Notes: generated from the sequence alone by a model not told the origin. Shown: positions 47,701 to 59,362, counted from the stretch's first letter. The stretch is 64,000 nt of DNA from Paulinella micropora (GCA_009731375.1 BJOX01000098.1:424000-487999), one strand, 5' to 3'. Numbers and translations are program-made.

Positions 47701-48036
47701 GTAAATGAAGGCGAGACTGTAACCACGTCCTGGGCTACTACCTGCAGGGCGGAAAGCAGGCTGGCCAGCTGGGACACAAGTTGACCAGCGGCCCCGCCCT
47801 GGCCGTCCTCACACTGGCGCCAGACCTGCAGGTGCAACCGAGTCAGGACCGGTATCTCCTGCAGTGCCTCGGTGGCCCACGCGCGGAGCTGCTCCAAGAG
47901 GCGCTGTGACATGCGGCGCGCCGTTTATTAACAGGGACACCAGGTGGGGGCGGGCGACGTGTCCACCAAGGGGAGAGAAGGGGGAGGAGGCCACGGGCCC
48001 CAGCCGGCCCCGCGGGGGGCCGCCGGGGGGGCAGGA
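47701..48036 (-). CDS. GC-rich fragment with minus-strand coding potential
   Basis: Composition changes sharply at about 47,712. On the minus strand ATG 47,912 opens MSQRLLEQLRAWATEALQEI, then LTRLHLQVWRQCEDGQGG and LVSQLASLLSALQVVAQD with strong G/C third positions, like the viral block. A possible donor (CAG|GTAGTA) lies near 47,735. The frame runs into FG-GAP exon sequence, so the real end is unknown. The stretch 47,913-48,036 is GC-rich with no frame I trust, followed by a 106-N gap. Confidence 0.3.
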
Positions 48037-48142
48037 NNNNNNNNNNNNNNNNNNNNNNNNNNNNNNNNNNNNNNNNNNNNNNNNNNNNNNNNNNNNNNNN
48101 NNNNNNNNNNNNNNNNNNNNNNNNNNNNNNNNNNNNNNNNNN
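48037..48142. other. 106-base assembly gap
   Basis: Run of N separating two GC-rich contigs. The link between the FG-GAP contig and the leucine-rich-repeat contig depends on scaffolding. Confidence 0.99.
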
Positions 48143-48149
48143 CTTATTT

Positions 48150-49420
48150 TCTTTAATTACCGGGTTGACCGGCCCCTCGCTTCCCAGCGGAAGAGGTGGG
48201 CAATCGCAGAGAGGGGCAATCGTTCACGTTGAGCGAGTAAAGTACTAGCACGTCTAGTTCTTGCAGCGCGGGACAGCCGTTGAAAGTTAGCTCCATTTCA
48301 CAGCCAAACGATACCCCTCCCATACCCGGGTATCATACCCCAAGGCCCCATACCATCTTCCCCCCCCCTCCCCCAACCACCCCCGCCATTCATCCCACCC
48401 CCCATGCCCCTCGGGGGGGAGGGGGGCTGGGGGGGTTTCATACTCCAGGGGTATGGGGGGGATGAATGGCGGGGGGGGGTGGGGGGGGGGGGGCAAGATG
48501 GGGGGATCNNNNNNNNNNGTTGGGGGGGGTGGGGCAAGATAGGGGTATCATACCCCAGGGTATCATACCCGGGTATGGGAGGGGTATCGTTTGGCTGTGT
48601 TTGCGTACGTTGTCCGGCCACCCCGGGGGGCGGGAACCGCACGCGCCGGAGCGAAGTACACCCCGACACCGTGAGCGTGAGCTTCTGGAGGCCAGACGGC
48701 AGGGATAGCTCTTGTATCTTGCTGCAACTTGTGAGCTCCAGCGTGAGCTAGCCGCCGGCCGGGCTGTCCGGCCAGCTTAGGGACTCTAACGCCCCGCACG
48801 TCTGGAACGACAGGTCCACGCTGGACAAGGTTGGCACTGCCAAGCCGGCTAAGGCGGGGCAGTTCGTAAAAGAGAGTCTGGCCCACGGGCAAACGCTCAG
48901 CCGGGGCAGCGTGCAATGTGCGAAGAGGCCACAATCCGTGATCCTAACCTGCAGGCCAAGACCCCCCACGGTTGACAGCTTTGGTACTGCTACCCCGCGA
49001 AAGTTCCCGCAGCTAGTCATCGCTAAGTCTATTCCCCTCGCTTCCGTCAGGTTTGGCAGGGCCAGCAGGCTTAGCCGCGAGCAGGAAACCAGCTGCACGT
49101 ACACGTTGCCCCCAACCTGCCCCAACTTTGGTACCTTGAGCTCAATGAGAGCTTCACCGTTGCTCTCTGGCTCTGCTTGGCCCTGTTCGCCTCCAACCTT
49201 CTTCGACTCTGGTAACACGAGCCGGGCGAGACGTTCAACGGTCCTGAGCAGCCGTGCTCTAGCCTTTGCGGTTGTTAATTCACTCAGTTGCAGGCGAAAA
49301 TTCCCGCCAACAAAAGCTAGTTCGGCCGAAGCCGCTGCCGCCTTTGATCATCTCCTCGGACTCTGGCCAGCCCGCGTCGTCGGGCGAACCTCCAGCACTA
49401 GCGCTGTCCTCGAGCGCGCG
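48150..49420 (-). pseudogene. Leucine-rich-repeat protein interrupted by a stop and a foldback insertion
   Basis: The minus strand encodes repeats of about 22-26 residues: VPKLGQVGGNVYVQLVSCSR, LPNLTEARGIDLAMTSCGN, VPKLSTVGGLGLQVRITDCG, LPRLSVCPWARLSFTNCPA, VPTLSSVDLSFQTCGALESL. An in-frame TAG follows near 48,750, then LTLELTSCSKIQELSLPSGL and LTLTVSGCTSLRRVRFPP continue in the same frame. After the 300-bp insertion (48,299-48,599) more repeats appear (MELTFNGCPALQELDVLVLY, LNVNDCPSLRLP). Upstream of 49,218 the frame extends through ARLLRTVERLARLVLPESKK. No TM or signal segment is visible. It could be host, or a viral fragment placed here, as its GC content matches the viral block. Confidence 0.55.
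48299..48599. mobile_element. Foldback/MITE-like insertion with 42-bp terminal inverted repeats
   Basis: The left end CACAGCCAAACGATACCCCT and the right end AGGGGTATCGTTTGGCTGTG are reverse complements. The match extends about 42 bp through CCCATACCCGGGTATCATACCC. The interior is poly-G/poly-C-rich, again partly self-complementary, with a gap at 48,509-48,518. Leucine-rich repeats are coded on both sides. No transposase is present. Confidence 0.65.
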
Positions 49421-49954
49421 TGGTGAATGTACATACACACAGACATGCATACATACATACACATATATGCATACACATACATGATTTATGTAACATACAT
49501 GCCTATTAATGCATAGCGGCCGAGGTACCAGTGGAGGTAAAGCGAAAGGGCCCCCGCAGCAGCTGGCCACCTTCACACGGTACGGCATCATATTTTATCT
49601 TGGATGATAATATACCTTATCCACTAGTACTACAAAAGCATTTCTGTTGATACACACTACACTGTGCAGCAACTGAAACATGTTATGGGAATTGGTTTGT
49701 AAACTGAGTCTTGCTGGACATTAAACCATCCCTGAAATTTCGAAAAATCATAAGTGAGAGAAAACGACAAGGCTTGGAAGAAGTGAGAGCGAGAATGACA
49801 GGGAACTAAAATAGTGAAGCCTTGAAACTATAACAGAAAAAAGAGCAGCAGAGACCAAGGTCGGAGAGAAGAGAGAGAGGACTGACAAAGAAAACGGCAC
49901 AGCTACAGAAGGAAAGGATGGATAGACTCAGAGAGCAGCACTGGACTGAGAGAG
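49421..49954. other. Unique AT-rich host sequence, no gene seen
   Basis: Starts with a short CATACATA repeat (49,432-49,485). A GC-rich island remnant lies at 49,515-49,580. The rest is purine-rich DNA leading into a GA microsatellite. Confidence 0.5.
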
Positions 49955-49955
49955 C

Positions 49956-49992
<37 letters not shown>

Positions 49993-50012
49993 GAGAGAGA
50001 GAGAGAGAGAGT

Positions 50013-50048
<36 letters not shown>

Positions 50049-50242
50049 AAGACAGACAGACAGACAGAGAGAGAGAGAGATAGATAGAGAGAGAGAGAGA
50101 CAGAGAGACAGAGAGAGAGAGAGAGAGACAGAGACAGAGAGAGACAGAGAGAGAGAGAGACACAGAGAGAGACAGAGATACAGAGAGAGAGAGAGAGAGA
50201 GACAGGAGAGAGACAGAGAGACAGTAGAGAGAGGGAGAGAGG

Positions 50243-50275
<33 letters not shown>

Positions 50276-50310
50276 TCTAGAGCGATAAAGAGAGATGGAG
50301 AGAGAGGTAG
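49955..50310. repeat. (GA)n microsatellite with GACA interruptions
   Basis: About 350 bp of GAGA with CAGA steps. Open frames on either strand are repeat translations. 50,311-50,785 is AT-rich unique DNA with no gene seen. Confidence 0.9.
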
Positions 50311-50785
50311 AGACAAACAGGGCGGCAGGGAGGCCTAGGGAGAGAAACCCATAAATATTGCCGACTGTTTTGCCTGGGTCCGGGGCACATTTTGATGATG
50401 TACGAAACCTTTCTGCCACAATTGAAGCAACAAAATTCAACATTTTTGCTTGGTGTCGTTTCTTTTCGTGTATATGTTCTTTGTTGTTTTCGTTAAAGCG
50501 TTTTCTTTTGAAATTCTAAAAGTTTTCTTAAATCGTATATTGCCTGCAAGGATTTCCTTTGTGTTTGCCTTAATGCTCGTTACGTAGGCATAATAGAAGG
50601 TATTTATGCGTGACTGCACAAATGCATGCACTCAGTAAAGATAAAATAAATGTTTGCATTAATGTAGTTTTTATCTATGAATGTGCAGTATATCCAGTTC
50701 TCTGGATGTATCGATTCATAAGATTATAGTGCGTGTATGCTTATGTCTGAGGCTGTATCGAGTGCGACGTGTTGCTCTTCGCTTC

Positions 50786-50837
50786 TCGCTGTCTCTCTCT
50801 CTCTCTCTCTGTGTCTCTCTCTTTCTCTCTCTCTCTT

Positions 50838-50898
<61 letters not shown>

Positions 50899-50975
50899 AT
50901 ATCTATCTATCTATCTATCTATCTATCAATCTATCTATCAATCTATCTATCTATCTCTCTCTCTCTCCACAATGT
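50786..50975. repeat. (CT)n followed by (TATC)n microsatellite
   Basis: CT repeats to 50,850, then about 27 copies of TATC with two CAATC variants. Confidence 0.9.
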
Positions 50976-51129
50976 CATTTCTTTAAATTATCTGTCATAC
51001 AGGTTGCAATCGTTTCTAAATCTCACTGAAATTGCTTGCGTAGACTAAGTGAGCTCGTACATCTCTCCCTTTCTTTCTCGCTCGTGTATTCTGTTAACAA
51101 TATTTCTCTCTTGTACTCATCTCACACAC

Positions 51130-51213
51130 GAGTTCTCTCTCTCTCTTTCTATCTATCTATCTATCTATCTCTCTCTCTCTTTTTCTTTCTTTCTTTCTCT
51201 CCCTTTCTCTCCC
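51130..51213. repeat. (CT)n/(TATC)n/(CTTT)n tract
   Basis: Short pyrimidine microsatellite ending CCCTGCCCAG, an acceptor-like sequence. A frame after it (about 51,217-51,366: WADLEETERQHRADLEEMKT) is coiled-coil-like and could be a host exon, but no second exon was found. Confidence 0.6.
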
Positions 51214-51366
51214 TGCCCAGGCGGCGGCGAACCCGAGGTGAGTTGGGCCGACTTAGAGGAAACGGAGCGACAACATCGGGCCGACTTAGAAGAAATGAAG
51301 ACCACCATCGTACACCTGGTGGAAGAAACAATACTCGCAATGGTCCGGCCCCTGCGCTTACTTTAA

Positions 51367-52704
51367 ATGTGTATAATTTTGAGCATGGGGTGCAAAACAT
51401 TGGGCGGGGTTTGCTTTCAGTGACTCTTAATTACGCATATGAAGTGAAAAAACAAAGAATTCAGGCTGTTATCAGGACTACTGCAACTATGTACTTACTT
51501 TCATGTGGATGGTCTCATTCTAAACAAATCTTTGTGTCTAGAGCCTAGGCGGCTAACGGTACTAGTATCCGACACGTGGTGTAGCTTTTATAATCTATCA
51601 CGTCTTTGAATGATGCGTTCGTGACCGGCCTAATGTTTACCCTAAATCACTATATGTAGCAACAAAAGAAATTATTTTGTCTGCGAGTTTAAGTGCAAGA
51701 TTTTTTTATGTCAAAATATTATCTTAACAAGTTTCCTGGCCAGCTAACTCATTTTTTAAGATCTTAACATGTAAGAATATTGTATATACATCCCCGCCTC
51801 CTTCGACCCCCCTCCCCTTCTCATTCATAAAAAGGCAAACAAAGCAAAACGAAACAGAACAAAGGAAAACAAAAAACAAAACATTTCTGACAACTGGCAT
51901 GGCTGGCAGGAGACGAAGGAGAAGCTGCTGAAGTTGGGGATCACATTGCAGGGGGCAATGAAACCAAGCCAGACAGGTACAGCTAGGACGTCGTCTGGAT
52001 ATGTGTAGGCTTGGCTGCAATTGATGGGCAAATTCATGTTTGTTTTTGCACGCAGGAATTTAATACCTATGTATGCATATGATATGTATATAGTAATGTA
52101 TGCGTGTCTGTACATTTATGTCGGCCTGTACCATGTATGTATGTATGTATGTCATCACATAAGATGACTCATCATTATACATTTGTATTCGTATGCAAAT
52201 TCGTCTACTACTTCTTGCTTGCCATAAAATACGAGCCTGGCCATCATGATGATGGATACGCGTACAGAAAGCCTAACCAGAATTCCAGCCCTTCCGACCC
52301 AACGCGGGTGCAGCAAGGAAAGAGCACAGAAGTTCGAGTACGAGAGCATCAGGACCAAATCGTAGATCGATTTCCAGGGGAAAACACAGGGGATTAGGGC
52401 AAATGATTCAAAAGGACAGATGACAGAGGACAAATAGGTCAAAAGCAAGATACAGACGCAAGTTTGGCGCGAGAGCAAGCTGATATTTTCCAATATGGCT
52501 GAAGCGACCGCCAATTCGGTGTTGCAAGTTCTGTTACATGGCCTTGGTGTGCCGGCGAGACCTGAGTCAGACTGTACATGCCCGTCTAAAAAATGGTGAA
52601 AAAGCTACAAAAATTAAGGAACATCTGTATAAAAGGCATTTATTGCTTTCAAAAAAATCATTGTCAATTATCAAAGATCAACACCTATATTAGTGCGCAC
52701 ACCA
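51367..52704. other. Unique AT-rich host DNA, no gene seen
   Basis: Several short frames of up to 119 codons cross this stretch, but none shows a recognisable motif or biased codon use. A TATG repeat lies at 52,133-52,152. Confidence 0.4.
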
Positions 52705-52737
<33 letters not shown>

Positions 52738-53360
52738 CTTATATCTTTTTTTACCTTGTAAATTTTCAGTTTCGGATCATTTTGCCGTTAAAACTTAAAT
52801 TCAAATTCAAATTCAAAAGTTAAAATAACAATTATTCTTGAGTGATACTAGCATCAATTTAATATTTCATCTTTCTAACAAAAAAAACTGAATTAAAAAA
52901 TCATCGGTTCAAAACTCATCATATTTACGTAAAAAGTGACTTAATTTTACCAACGCTTAAAATGCACTAAAAAACATATGGGGCAGTGCGGCCACGCCTT
53001 TCAAGTTTGGGCCACATGCTTCCACAGGCTTTCCCAAATACTCGGGCCCTCATGCCTCGATATCCCTGAGGTTGTCGGTTAAGTTACGGATCCCATGCTC
53101 CCACTACGGGTTTGGGTAGGAGTACTATCTCTCTTATTGACCATCAACTTTGCAACTAGATGGAATACTAGTCACCTACGGCGACGACCTTCACTTAGGT
53201 TCGTATTTGCATTTTATCCAGAGGTTGGTCGGCGGCTGGGTGTAGATCGACTTCTCGCGCGTATAGGGGCCGGGTGAGCGCGCTCGGAGGGAAGAAGGGA
53301 TTATGCCCGGGCCCACCCGGTATATAATGGCAATACTTACCGTTCCGGTCTGTCGGTTAT
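52705..53360. other. AT-rich DNA with (TA)n and a GC-richer island, no gene seen
   Basis: A (TA)n tract lies at 52,707-52,731. A GC-richer piece at 52,980-53,335 has an open frame of 60 codons with no recognisable motif. The island ends just before the long repeat at 53,361. Confidence 0.4.
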
Positions 53361-53690
53361 TTTTCTTTCAAGAATCGTTATTTAATAAAAGGGGTTTATC
53401 AGACCACGAGTGACCGTGCTCACCCCTTTGCCATAAGAATAAATATTGGGTTTTGTTTATAGGGAAAGGGCAAGTGTAAGGTAAAGGGCAGGGAAAGTGT
53501 ATGGTCTCCAGTGCTTGTGAGCTGTGCTCACGACGATGGTTGTGAAAGGGAAGTCTGTGGTGTAGAATTGGTTTTGGTTGTGCTGTAACGAATGTGGTTG
53601 AGTTAGAGTGGAAGGATAATTAGCACGGCCAGTGAGAGAAAATTACAAGTTGATATAGGTGAAAGAGGAAATTGTCATGGTATAATAAAA
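53361..53690 (+). repeat. Long dispersed direct repeat, copy 1
   Basis: About 330 bp sharing TTTCAAGAAT, GTTATTTA, GACCGTGCTCACCCCTTTGCC, TTAGAGTGGAAGG and GAGAAA-ATTACAAGTTGATAT with 57,166-57,482, same direction. AAGGTAAGGG-like purine repeats follow the first block in both. The pair brackets the reverse-transcriptase remnant. Confidence 0.8.
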
Positions 53691-53889
53691 AGGGAAATTG
53701 TCCAGTGCACCTGGGGCGGGAAAAGACTGTTAAAAAGTAGAAATAAGTTTGTTTAAGTTGTATAGTATTGCAGTAAGTATAATAGTACGATTTTATCAGT
53801 AGATTTATTAGTTCCTCAATGAGTTAGTTCCCCCTGTTAATCAGACCGGGAGCCTGCAAGGCGTGAGGGAGGTAAAGCATATAGTATAG

Positions 53890-53890
<1 letters not shown>

Positions 53891-53933
<43 letters not shown>
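53891..53933. repeat. (TA)n microsatellite
   Basis: Uninterrupted AT dinucleotide run between the direct repeat and the reverse-transcriptase remnant. Confidence 0.95.
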
Positions 53934-53935
<2 letters not shown>

Positions 53936-54071
53936 AGGGTCGTAGCCATATATGAGTGTGGTTAATAGCTAGGGGGTGAGTATTTAAATTAATAGCTCTA
54001 CTATTATGGCTACCATGAGTCAGTGGCCTGTGGAAAAGACTTCCGTACGAACTGCCATTGTTAGGCATAAG

Positions 54072-55250
54072 TCAGTGTGCTCCATACATGATTCGGCAGG
54101 TGAGCGAAGGTTCGGATGACGATGGCGAGGTTGCTCCGAGGCCACCCGTACGCGTGTAGGCATGTGGTTGCGACTGCGATTCGACAGTTGTGCCAGAGTC
54201 ACTGCGTATAACGTATTGCTTGCAATATCTTTTGGGCTTCCTTGACTTCCAGTTCGTCACTCCAGTTTGCAAGTATAAATCACCTAGTAGAAGGTCATCA
54301 ATTTGGCGTATGCCATAAATATGTTTAGTAAATGATGGCGTTAGTAGCGTACGAAATAGGACTGCTTCGTCACACATACACTTCATTTGTGCAAGGGGAA
54401 GATAGATATCAGCCGATTGGGCACCCATCCTTCTGAAAGAAGACTGCATCACCAAGAGTGAAATGGGAGTGGGCAAAGTCTAGTGATACAATATTGATTA
54501 TATCGTCGAAGGTGAAGGCGATGTAATCTTGCGGAGCGTAGCTGCGGTTCCATCCAATGTCATACTTGCCAGTTTGTTGGAGTGTTTTGGAAATGTATAC
54601 TATTGGCTTCCAGTTTCTAGTTTTTGGGGGTTGGAAGATGATATGGGCAAGGGCGAAACGTAGGATTGCATTGTATATACTTGATTGGGATAGCCACGTG
54701 AACATCTGCTTAACATCGAACTGGAAGGCTTTGACAGTGTGTTTCGTCGCATTGTTTGCGTTGATGTTGGAGAAAGTGCGGTACGCGCGGTTGAGATGAG
54801 ATCGTATTTCGTCTAGTCTGTTTAAGATAAAGGCTCGTACGCGATGAGAGAGCTCTGTGGTAAGGAAGCTAAGGATTTTTCCCACCCTTCGTAGAATGGA
54901 GCGCAAGTGAGATCGGGCTTGGTTGCAAATTAGTCTGGTTTTGTTAGTAGGATCTTTGTTCTTAGGTAGGAGAGTAGTGGAATGAATCGTTGTTTTCCGG
55001 GTGCAGAGGGAACCAAAGCGCTGGAGGTTGTGCTGCTCAAAGTCAGTGCGATAGGCATGTAGTAGCTCGGTTCGATCTGTTGCGACATAGGAAGGAGGGC
55101 GCTTCGACTACTTCTTTTTGTATACGTTCCCAAGTTAGAACTGGACATTCAACCCATAGTTGATTGTTGCAACGGGGTGGTGTCACCTTCTTGTCGAGGG
55201 CTTGGACTACCATCAGAGAAAGGCGCATTCTCGCTTGTACATGTGTGATG
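54072..55250 (-). pseudogene. Reverse-transcriptase remnant (Penelope-like or related retroelement)
   Basis: On the minus strand an N-terminal helical region (SHRVRAFILNRLDEIRSHLN) is followed by FQFDVKQMFTWLSQSSIYNA, the catalytic-Asp motif A in a DVxxMFT form. Next come LGDAVFFQKDGCPIG and, after a frame change near 54,440, further helices and IYGIRQIDDLLLGDLY, the motif C Asp-Asp pair. More upstream minus-strand fragments (54,930-55,250) belong to the same element in other frames. The DVxxMFT motif and the G-x-PIG box suggest a Penelope-like or similar reverse transcriptase. No endonuclease domain was seen. It is dead through frame changes and flanked by 0.33-kb direct repeats. Confidence 0.6.
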
Positions 55251-55727
55251 TCTTTCTCCGAAACTTAGTTTGGGGGTGGCATGAGGCAAGTTTCACTCAG
55301 AGTCTTGTACGTATCAATGAGTCGACCAAGTAGATACTTATTTCGGTGAGGTAGTTTTTCAGCCATGGCAAACAGTAGATTTATCTAGGTTTTGCAGTCG
55401 AGTTCGTCTGAAGCTGATGTATTTCGTTTTTTGTCGGATCCTTGGTCTGGAGGCTACGGAGTCCCTACTTTAGGTATTCCTCAGTCTTCATATCGTTAGG
55501 ACAGTTATCGGTTATTAAATATCCTACTATTGTAACAATACAATACTTTCCACTTGACTGTAGGAACAAGTGGGAAGCGTAAGAGTAAAATGGAAGTGAT
55601 ACTATGATAAAGAGATACAAAAGTGACCTCTTACGTGGGTACCTCTCTGACTTAGTTATATAAACGTAACCTGCAACGCTTGATTAGGGACTCTTCGCAC
55701 TAGAAACTCTTCTCTCCATTCTGCCAC

Positions 55728-55730
<3 letters not shown>
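55251..55730. other. Unique sequence, no gene seen
   Basis: May contain further decayed parts of the retroelement. No motif recognised. Confidence 0.3.
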
Positions 55731-55762
<32 letters not shown>

Positions 55763-55768
55763 AGCGAT

Positions 55769-55803
<35 letters not shown>
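55731..55803. repeat. (GA)n microsatellite
   Basis: GAGA run with one GCGATAG interruption. 55,804-56,220 is unique with a short TATC/GATC repeat near 55,965-56,015 and no gene seen. Confidence 0.9.
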
Positions 55804-56221
55804 TACACCAGCTGATGTACAGGTAAGCACATGCTTGCAAGAATACAGGCAAGGACAGGCTGGGGACTTGCAAGCCGGAGTCTAATGGGCAATATTAATA
55901 TTTTTTTTTAATAAGCGATTTCAATGTCTGATCTTGTCGCGACCGCCCCGTGCAGCAGAGGTAAGCTATCTATCTATCAATCGATCGATCGATCTATTTT
56001 CTATCTATCAGATCTATCAGGCATGTTGGCCTGACCTTGCCTACCTAGTTCTGATGAAGATATCATGCAGCTCTTTCCAAAAGACTGTCGAGCCGAAATA
56101 CAACAGCAGAGCTAGCATCTCTGCGAAAAAAATCAGGTCATAGCCAAACAGTAGTGTCAGCCAGCCCCAACAACCATACTGCGCGATGCTGCTGTCCTGA
56201 GCTCGACCGGCCCGTCGCGTA

Positions 56222-56223
56222 TC

Positions 56224-56258
<35 letters not shown>

Positions 56259-56510
56259 CATTATTATTATTATTATTCTGGGCCCTGTCGCCAGTTCGAT
56301 TCCCGTCGGTGCCACCAGTATTTTCATTGAACATACCGGTCCGTCTGGACCAGTATTTTCATTGAACATACCGGTCCGTCTGGAAGTGTTGGAACTGCCC
56401 TTGCGGGGGTGTCATTAGAGCCTAGTATCGTCAATTCTTCGTACTCCCCTCACGGGTGAGACGATGGAGGCGCATGTGCAGAAATGCATCAGCCATTGAC
56501 AGAGAAGCAC

Positions 56511-56571
<61 letters not shown>

Positions 56572-56632
56572 GTTGTTGTTGTTGTTGTTATTATCGTTGT
56601 TGTTATTGTTATTATTATTATCATTATTATCT
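56222..56632 (+). mobile_element. tRNA-derived SINE, copy 1 (5' truncated, (TTA)n tail)
   Basis: After a (TTA)n run, the 3' half of a tRNA-like head (CCAGTTCGATTCCCGTCGGT, containing a B box) is present from 56,286. The body follows: CAGTATTTTCATTGAACATA (duplicated once), GCGGGGGTGTCA, TTCGTACTCCCCTCACGGGT, GAGACGATGGAGGCGCATGT, CATTGACAGAGAAGCAC and a (TATTAT)n tail to 56,632. The same body occurs on the minus strand at 62,856-63,096. Confidence 0.75.
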
Positions 56633-57165
56633 CGCTCCAGCTGCTTTTTGCTGCCTAGCCGAATGAAGGACCGCACCGCGGCTGGTTCCACGATGTGCTG
56701 CTCAGGGTCAGGCGCTGATGCAGTACAGAGGGTGCCATGGAACCAGCCAGGGAGAGAAAGCGCGAATTTTGTGGCGGTGGTGGCATTGTCCGGCCCGGTC
56801 GGCCCCCAGTCGCCATAGCCCTCCCCCTCATCGCTGATAAAAGACAGGTAGTGTAGTTTTTATTGTTGGCGGAATGGCAGAATCAACTAATTATATTGGA
56901 CTCAAGGAGTCAATGATGTAATTCAGTTTACGTGCTGATATGGTCATACTTCAAGGACCTACTGCTAATGTTTTAATCGTAACATCGAGATGCCATTGCG
57001 GCAAGAAGCAAAGGCGGTTGGACTGGAATAGAATGGCAATTTTTCAGTTTTGTGACTCACAATCATTTCATTTTACAACTTGAAATGATAGCCATTTGTC
57101 GCATCGTAATAGTTATTAATCGTAGAGGCATTAATCATAATTTGCATATCGACATTCTCTTTCTT
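56633..57165. other. Unique sequence, no gene seen
   Basis: A GC-richer piece lies at 56,633-56,830, then AT-rich DNA. No motif recognised. Confidence 0.4.
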
Positions 57166-57482
57166 TCAAGAATAGTTATTTATTAATAGGGGTTTACCAG
57201 ATCACGAGTGACCGTGCTCACCCCTTTGCCGTTAGTACAAGTAAGTGTAGAGTTTCGTTCGAGTAAGGTAAGTATAAGGTAAGGGTAAGGTAAGGGGCAA
57301 GATAGGTGTGTTGCTCAGTGCATGTGAGCTGTACATGTGCTTACTTCAGAGGTTCTTGATAGTAAATTTGTGATGCGGAATTGGTTGTGGTTGCGTGGTA
57401 ACGGATGTAGTTCTGTTAGAGTGGAAGGTTAAGTAGCACTGCCAGTGAGAGAAAAATTACAAGTTGATATGGGTGAAACATA
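57166..57482 (+). repeat. Long dispersed direct repeat, copy 2
   Basis: Partner of 53,361-53,690, about 75-80 percent similar by eye. A pair of long direct repeats 3.5 kb apart around a reverse transcriptase resembles (pseudo-)LTR structure. Confidence 0.8.
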
Positions 57483-58313
57483 GAACTAAGGGGGAGCGTT
57501 GGTAGGATAACTACGTTTACTATTAGTGATTACTTTGTGACTGGTAAATAATTTATTCGTATAGTCGAATGAACGTATAGTTCTAATCAATAATGCCACG
57601 GTAACGGACGTAACTGTCTATATTGACATTTCAGGATTGGACAATAATCATTGTGTAATAATTACAGTCGTGCGGACTTTATTTCAGTTTCGTTATTACT
57701 TTTGAGTTTGTCAGTTCTGCTATCTACTTGCGAATTAAAAGTAAGTTACTGACTGACTCAAGTGCTGGACACAGAGGGGAGTCCAAGAGAACAGGCCAGC
57801 GCAAGAAAAGCGGTCAAAAGAAAGAGCTGCACACCAGTCGCCATGCTACACTAACTCGGCCGGCCCTTTGATACCACTTCCATTCTAACTCTTCTGCTTC
57901 CCACTCAGGCTCTACCGCTGAGTGGCAAGTATTTTATTAAAACAGTGTTTGCGTAAAGAAAAGATAACTTCTTAAGCGAAGGCTGCAAGCAAAGGCAGAA
58001 GCAAGCAGAGCAGAACAGAAAAGCAAAGCATATGATTTTGCACAATCTGTCAGTCAAAATAAAATTAATTCACCGGTCCGCCTTCGGCGGAAACGGCAGT
58101 AGAAAATACAACTTTTTCTGGCCGACACGGCCGGGTAAAATGAAATGTCCAAAATGGTTTTGCAAACCGTTTTTGTGAAAATAAAATTGTAATAGGAATC
58201 AATTTTAACAGCGGTTAATACTTCGTACTAACCATAAATAATACCAAAAATAAAAATTAGCATCCTGAAGGAAAATTGAAAGGTTTCAATCTTATATGCT
58301 TTGTTCTGATTTT
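57483..58313. other. Unique AT-rich host DNA, no gene seen
   Basis: No repeats above simple A/T tracts and no credible coding frame. CCGCCTTCGGCGG near 58,079 is a short palindrome. Confidence 0.4.
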
Positions 58314-58415
58314 CAGAAGAAGAAGAAGAAGAAGAAGAAGAAGAAGAAGAAGGAGAAGGAGAAGGAGAAGAAGAAGAAGAAGAAGAAGAAGAAGACTCTC
58401 AAGAAGAAGAAGAAG

Positions 58416-58447
<32 letters not shown>

Positions 58448-58517
58448 GAAGAAGAGGAAGAAGAAGAAGAAGGAGGAAGAAGAAGAAGGAGGAGAAGGAG
58501 GAGGAGGAGGAGGAGAA

Positions 58518-58552
<35 letters not shown>

Positions 58553-58563
58553 AGAAGGAGATT
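58314..58563. repeat. (GAA)n/(GGA)n trinucleotide repeat
   Basis: About 250 bp of AAGAAG with AGG interruptions. The arginine or lysine-rich frames are repeat products. 58,564-59,009 is purine-rich unique DNA. Confidence 0.95.
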
Positions 58564-59009
58564 TCCTATTTCCCGCGCCCGGGTTAAGGGGCTTTGCCAC
58601 ATCTAAGTGAGGTGAGAGGCTCGACTGGAACTTGTTGCAGAACTCGTGGGAGTGAAAGACTGCTGAGGACATGCAGCGCAGATGAAGTCAGGTTGTGCTG
58701 AGGAAAACTCGAGAAAGGAGGAGGAGAGCTTGAAGGACAACTGTAAGGAGGCAGAGGGAGACTGTGAAGGGAGATTGCTAGGTATGTGGAGCAAAGAGGA
58801 GGAGGAGAAGGAGGAGGAAGAGGAGGGCTTTGGCAGAGGGGTGGGAGGGGTTGGGCAAGGCCCGTTAAGGTTAAAGCCGGCCAAGCAAGGACTGGGGGGA
58901 AAGGAGGGACCTGACCAAGCAAGGAACCAATCGATTAAATAAACCGATAGATCAAGAAAGCAATCAATCGATCAATCGATCAATCAAACAAGCAAGCACT
59001 TGAGCAATG

Positions 59010-59053
59010 GAGCAATCAATCAATCAATCAATCAAGAATTCAAGAAATCAATA

Positions 59054-59094
<41 letters not shown>

Positions 59095-59225
59095 GTCAAT
59101 CAATCAATCAATCGGATCGATCCACGAACCCATGAATCAAACAATCAACCAACCAAACAACCAACCAACCAATCAACCAACCAATCAGCCAACCAACCAA
59201 CCAACCAACCAACGAATGAAACAAT
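59010..59225. repeat. (AATC)n and (CAAC)n tetranucleotide repeats
   Basis: ATCA repeats 59,010-59,115, then CCAA repeats 59,140-59,215. Confidence 0.95.
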
Positions 59226-59362
59226 CAATCTGTCGATCAGTCACAATCGACCTGGAGTTCCTCCGATCGAAGACGAGGGTGAAGGGTTGTAGCTGGAGTT
59301 TGAAGAGGAAGATGTAGAGGCAGAGAAATAGAACTGGGCAGGGAACAAGCAGGCGGGACCTG

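Noticed and set aside
53095-53277. 60-codon open frame in a GC-richer island
   Set aside because: No recognisable motif, no splice context, and a frame of this length is expected by chance.
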